From a virus, in the IMG/VR virus record IMGVR_UViG_3300024520_000336, positions 1 through 30,881 of that record: DNA of 30,881 nucleotides; one strand, given 5' to 3'. A program made the position numbers and the translations under genes. The notes beneath the pieces are model-generated. The model saw nothing but the letters and a program-made list of their open reading frames with translations, did no database searches and was not told the origin of the DNA. Positions 29,393-30,881 of this stretch are shown here, in pieces (the first letter of the stretch is position 1; every line of letters starts with the position of its first letter).

Positions 29393-29799
29393 ACAACGAC
29401 GACGACCACGTCTCTTTCGTATTCGGCGCGCCTCATCCGCACGTTGAGTTCGATCTCGATGCGATCGAGGCCAAGCCGGGCGAGCCAATCGTCTTGGACA
29501 TGGGAGAGCAGACAGTCGACCGCCTAGTCGTCGCCCTCGATGCCGTGCTTGATTGGTTAGTGCCGCACCGCGCCAAGCCGCAAACGGTAATGGTTCGCGC
29601 TTGCGTGCTTGCGTTGTTCATCCGGCCCGATGCGCTCGGGTGCAAGAATCAGCGCGAACTATCGCGCAAGCTCGGCGTCTCTCAATGGGCAATCAACCGT
29701 CAAGTGATTGAGTTCCGTGATAAGTTTAATTGGATCGCACCACGGATGCACGGCACACTCGCACGCAAGCGAATGAAGAAGAAAAGAAATGAACGATGA
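29389..29799 (+). CDS. Helix-turn-helix protein
   Basis: A 136-residue protein. The C-terminal third carries a likely helix-turn-helix (KNQRELSRKLGVSQWAINRQVIEF) and a basic end (LARKRMKKKRNER). The N-terminal half is acidic and Val/Asp-rich (VEFDLDAIEAKPGEPIVLD). It resembles phage regulators that act on DNA, but a specific family is not recognised. ATG 29389 overlaps the preceding stop. Its 3' end overlaps the starts of both the methyltransferase (29789) and the second frame (29796). Confidence 0.75.
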   Translation: MNNDDDHVSFVFGAPHPHVEFDLDAIEAKPGEPIVLDMGEQTVDRLVVALDAVLDWLVPHRAKPQTVMVRACVLALFIRPDALGCKNQRELSRKLGVSQWAINRQVIEFRDKFNWIAPRMHGTLARKRMKKKRNER

Positions 29800-30625
29800 C
29801 CGAGCAACTCACCTTGACCTCTTTAGTGGCATCGGCGGATTTGCAATCGCCGCCGAGCGATGCGGATGGAAGACAGTCGCGTTCTGCGAGAGAGAAAAGT
29901 TCTGCCAAAGAGTCTTGCAAAAGCATTGGCCAAGCGTGCCAATCATTGACGACATCCACGACCTCGACGGCAGAGAGTACAGAGGCGTCTCTCTCATTAC
30001 CGGGGGATTTCCATGCCAACCATTTAGTCAAGCCGGGCAGCAACGAGGCGCGGATGATGAGCGTGCGATCTGGCCGGAAATGTTGCGCGTTATTAGGGAA
30101 GCAAGACCGCGCTTCGTCGTGGGTGAGAACGTTGCTGGCATCATCAACATGGCACTCGACGACGTGCTTTCTTCGTTGGAGGCCGAAAGCTACTCCGTTG
30201 GGGCGGTCGTTGTTCCAGCTTGTGCCGTCGATGCCAAACACCGACGAGACCGAGTTTGGATACTCGGAGCCGATACTTTGGCCAAGCCCACGATCCAAAA
30301 AGATAACTTCAGAAAATCCAGACTCGTGGGAGCGTCGGAGGCAAGAAAAGAAAAGACCGGGGAGAACGTTGGGGATGGTTGCAAGAATGTGGCCTACACC
30401 GGCAGCGAGGGACTACAAAGGCGTGAGCGGTGCGGGGAGACAAGAAAGAAAGAATCACCCGGCAGACACTCTACCGAATGCAGTAAATGGTCAATTGAAC
30501 CCGACGTGGGTCGAGTGGCTCATGGGATACCCGAGCGGTCACACCGATTGCGCGGACTCGGCAACGCGATCGTGCCGCACGTCGCGGAGCAAGTGCTAAC
30601 GGCATTGATTGAAAGCGAAAGATGA
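29789..30625 (+). CDS. dcm: DNA (cytosine-5) methyltransferase
   Basis: A 278-residue C5-methyltransferase with its motifs in order: motif I LDLFSGIGGFAIAAERCGW (10-27), motif IV GGFPCQPFSQAG (Cys76 is the catalytic nucleophile), motif VI VGENV (111-115), motif VIII RRDRVWILG (152-160) and motif X RLRGLGNAIVPHVAEQVL near the C terminus. It transfers a methyl group from S-adenosylmethionine to cytosine, probably protecting phage DNA from host restriction. The target-recognition region (about 165-225) is short. No matching restriction gene is seen. ATG 29789 has no Shine-Dalgarno sequence. Nearly the whole gene is covered by another open frame. Confidence 0.95.
   Translation: MNDDRATHLDLFSGIGGFAIAAERCGWKTVAFCEREKFCQRVLQKHWPSVPIIDDIHDLDGREYRGVSLITGGFPCQPFSQAGQQRGADDERAIWPEMLRVIREARPRFVVGENVAGIINMALDDVLSSLEAESYSVGAVVVPACAVDAKHRRDRVWILGADTLAKPTIQKDNFRKSRLVGASEARKEKTGENVGDGCKNVAYTGSEGLQRRERCGETRKKESPGRHSTECSKWSIEPDVGRVAHGIPERSHRLRGLGNAIVPHVAEQVLTALIESER
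29796..30599 (+). CDS. Overlapping second-frame protein candidate
   Basis: A 267-codon frame in +1 relative to the methyltransferase, without stop codons. Its ATG overlaps the upstream HTH gene's TGA as ATGA, the coupling used by most genes here. The translation has features of a real protein: SLSLPGDFHANHLVKPGSNE, SWVRTLLASSTWHSTTCFLRW, PLGRSLFQLVPSMPNTDETEFG, WPTPAARDYKG (residues 199-209) and NGQLNPTWVEWLMGYPSG (231-248). I recall similar segments in proteins reported beside phage C5-methyltransferases; I cannot tell how far those conserved blocks simply mirror constraint on the methyltransferase frame. If real, two proteins are read from one stretch of DNA. Confidence 0.5.
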   Translation: MTEQLTLTSLVASADLQSPPSDADGRQSRSAREKSSAKESCKSIGQACQSLTTSTTSTAESTEASLSLPGDFHANHLVKPGSNEARMMSVRSGRKCCALLGKQDRASSWVRTLLASSTWHSTTCFLRWRPKATPLGRSLFQLVPSMPNTDETEFGYSEPILWPSPRSKKITSENPDSWERRRQEKKRPGRTLGMVARMWPTPAARDYKGVSGAGRQERKNHPADTLPNAVNGQLNPTWVEWLMGYPSGHTDCADSATRSCRTSRSKC

Positions 30626-30831
30626 TTGGACTTATGGAACAACACGGAGGCGAGTCGGAAGAAGAAAAGAAATTCAAGAAATATATTCTCGAGAAGTGGC
30701 CGCCCATGACTCCCGAGGATATGGTAAACCTAATAAAAGAAGAGCGGATTCAAATCCAAGCGCATTTGACGGTTGTCGATGGTTGTCTCAAGCAACTGAC
30801 CAAGGCGTTGATGACAGATGATGGCGAATAA
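30622..30831 (+). CDS. Small hypothetical protein
   Basis: A 69-residue helical protein, coupled to the methyltransferase by an ATGA overlap (alternative start ATG 30634). It reads as an acidic N terminus followed by amphipathic helices (EEKKFKKYILEKWPPMTPEDMVNLIKEERIQIQAHL) and an acidic end (TKALMTDDGE). No family recognised. Its last 11 bases overlap the short frame that crosses the ends of the window. Confidence 0.65.
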   Translation: MIGLMEQHGGESEEEKKFKKYILEKWPPMTPEDMVNLIKEERIQIQAHLTVVDGCLKQLTKALMTDDGE

Positions 30832-30881
30832 ACTCATTGAAAAGGTACTCCCGGCGGGTCTGCCACCGGGGGTAGCGTGTC
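30821..30881 (+). CDS. Short frame crossing the window ends (partial)
   Basis: ATG 30821 starts inside the end of the preceding gene and runs off the window. If the ends are joined over the shared 11 bases, it continues through the left end to a TGA at 59-61, giving MANKLIEKVLPAGLPPGVAC then LRYFFSDSNLVHRLER, 36 residues. The TGA overlaps the ATG at 58 (ATGA). That fits continuous coupling across the junction, but a 36-codon frame could be chance. Confidence 0.35.
   Translation, partial: MANKLIEKVLPAGLPPGVAC
30850..30870 (+). terminator. GC-rich hairpin at the right end
   Basis: CCCGG-C-GG (30850-30857) pairs with CC-A-CCGGG (30863-30870) through seven pairs with one mismatch; the loop is GTCTG. 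It lies directly against the right terminal repeat. If the ends join, a T-rich run follows only about 20 bases later, so it is a weak terminator at best; it could also be a structural part of the packaging site. Confidence 0.4.
30871..30881. repeat. Terminal direct repeat, right copy
   Basis: GGTAGCGTGTC, identical to bases 1-11. It follows directly after the GC hairpin at 30850-30870. Confidence 0.7.

Noticed and set aside
693-30599. Several other long alternative frames, for example 857-1300, 4707-5297 (reverse), 8612-9313 and 17475-18047 (reverse)
   Set aside because: All sit on or opposite genes with clear domains, and their translations are Arg/Asp/His-rich without motifs. The +1 frame at 29796 was kept because it has both a coupled start and protein-like blocks.
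1-30881. Integrase, CI-like repressor and attachment site
   Set aside because: No tyrosine or serine recombinase motifs or long HTH repressor seen in any frame; the excisionase-type HTH protein alone does not prove a temperate phage.
1-30881. tRNA genes and CRISPR arrays
   Set aside because: No cloverleaf-like segment with a GTTCRANTC arm in a non-coding stretch and no spaced palindromic array; the repeats at 28568 are contiguous and coding.

Overview
The window reads as an essentially complete, compact genome of a tailed double-stranded DNA phage with a long non-contractile tail (siphovirus-like). Every supported gene is on the + strand. Many neighbours overlap by 4 bases (ATGA or GTGA), which points to long polycistronic units with translational coupling. 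The first and last 11 bases are identical, and a small reading frame can be read across the joined ends, so the molecule is either circularly assembled or has short cohesive ends just upstream of the terminase genes. An embedded lipoprotein resembling an outer-membrane spanin argues for a Gram-negative host. No integrase, CI-like repressor, tRNA, CRISPR array or insertion sequence is visible, so a lytic lifestyle is likely but not proven. The host genus cannot be told from the sequence.

Layout. 58-2657: small leading gene, terminase small and large subunits (GpA type). 2658-4004: a cassette of four small genes of unknown function ending in a strong terminator; it separates the terminase from the head genes and looks like a moron. 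4030-7905: gpW-like joining protein, lambda gpB-type portal, and a fused prohead protease and HK97-fold capsid gene. 7974-13206: virion accessory proteins, fibre-like proteins and one large tail fibre with a LamG-like domain. 13232-13964: membrane/lysis cassette with nested Rz/Rz1-type spanin candidates but no recognisable endolysin. 13973-18479: neck proteins, two tandem tail-tube paralogues, a putative tail chaperone and a short tape measure. 18476-22465: tail-tip region, including two consecutive proteins with the same C-terminal nonapeptide. 22462-23639: an HExxH protein and a metallophosphoesterase.

The only sizeable non-coding stretch, 23640-23920, carries direct and inverted repeats and a good sigma70-type promoter. 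It precedes the early region (23921-30831): an excisionase-type HTH protein, a RecT annealing protein with a Cas4/DUF2800-like nuclease, a stand-alone DnaA-domain-IV protein, SSB, a RusA resolvase, a second nuclease-like protein, a replisome-organiser-like protein with iteron-like repeats inside its gene, an HTH protein and a cytosine-C5 methyltransferase. No polymerase, helicase or primase is present, so the phage probably recruits host replication proteins through its initiator-like and DnaA-like factors and recombines through RecT/nuclease/SSB/RusA.

The most interesting points are a second 267-codon frame almost fully overlapping the methyltransferase and itself protein-like, the moron-like cassette with a tiny CxxC/AT-hook protein, the repeat array at 23.7-23.9 kb, a CGCTACCA-N15-ATGG element found three times, and in-gene iterons in the replication gene.
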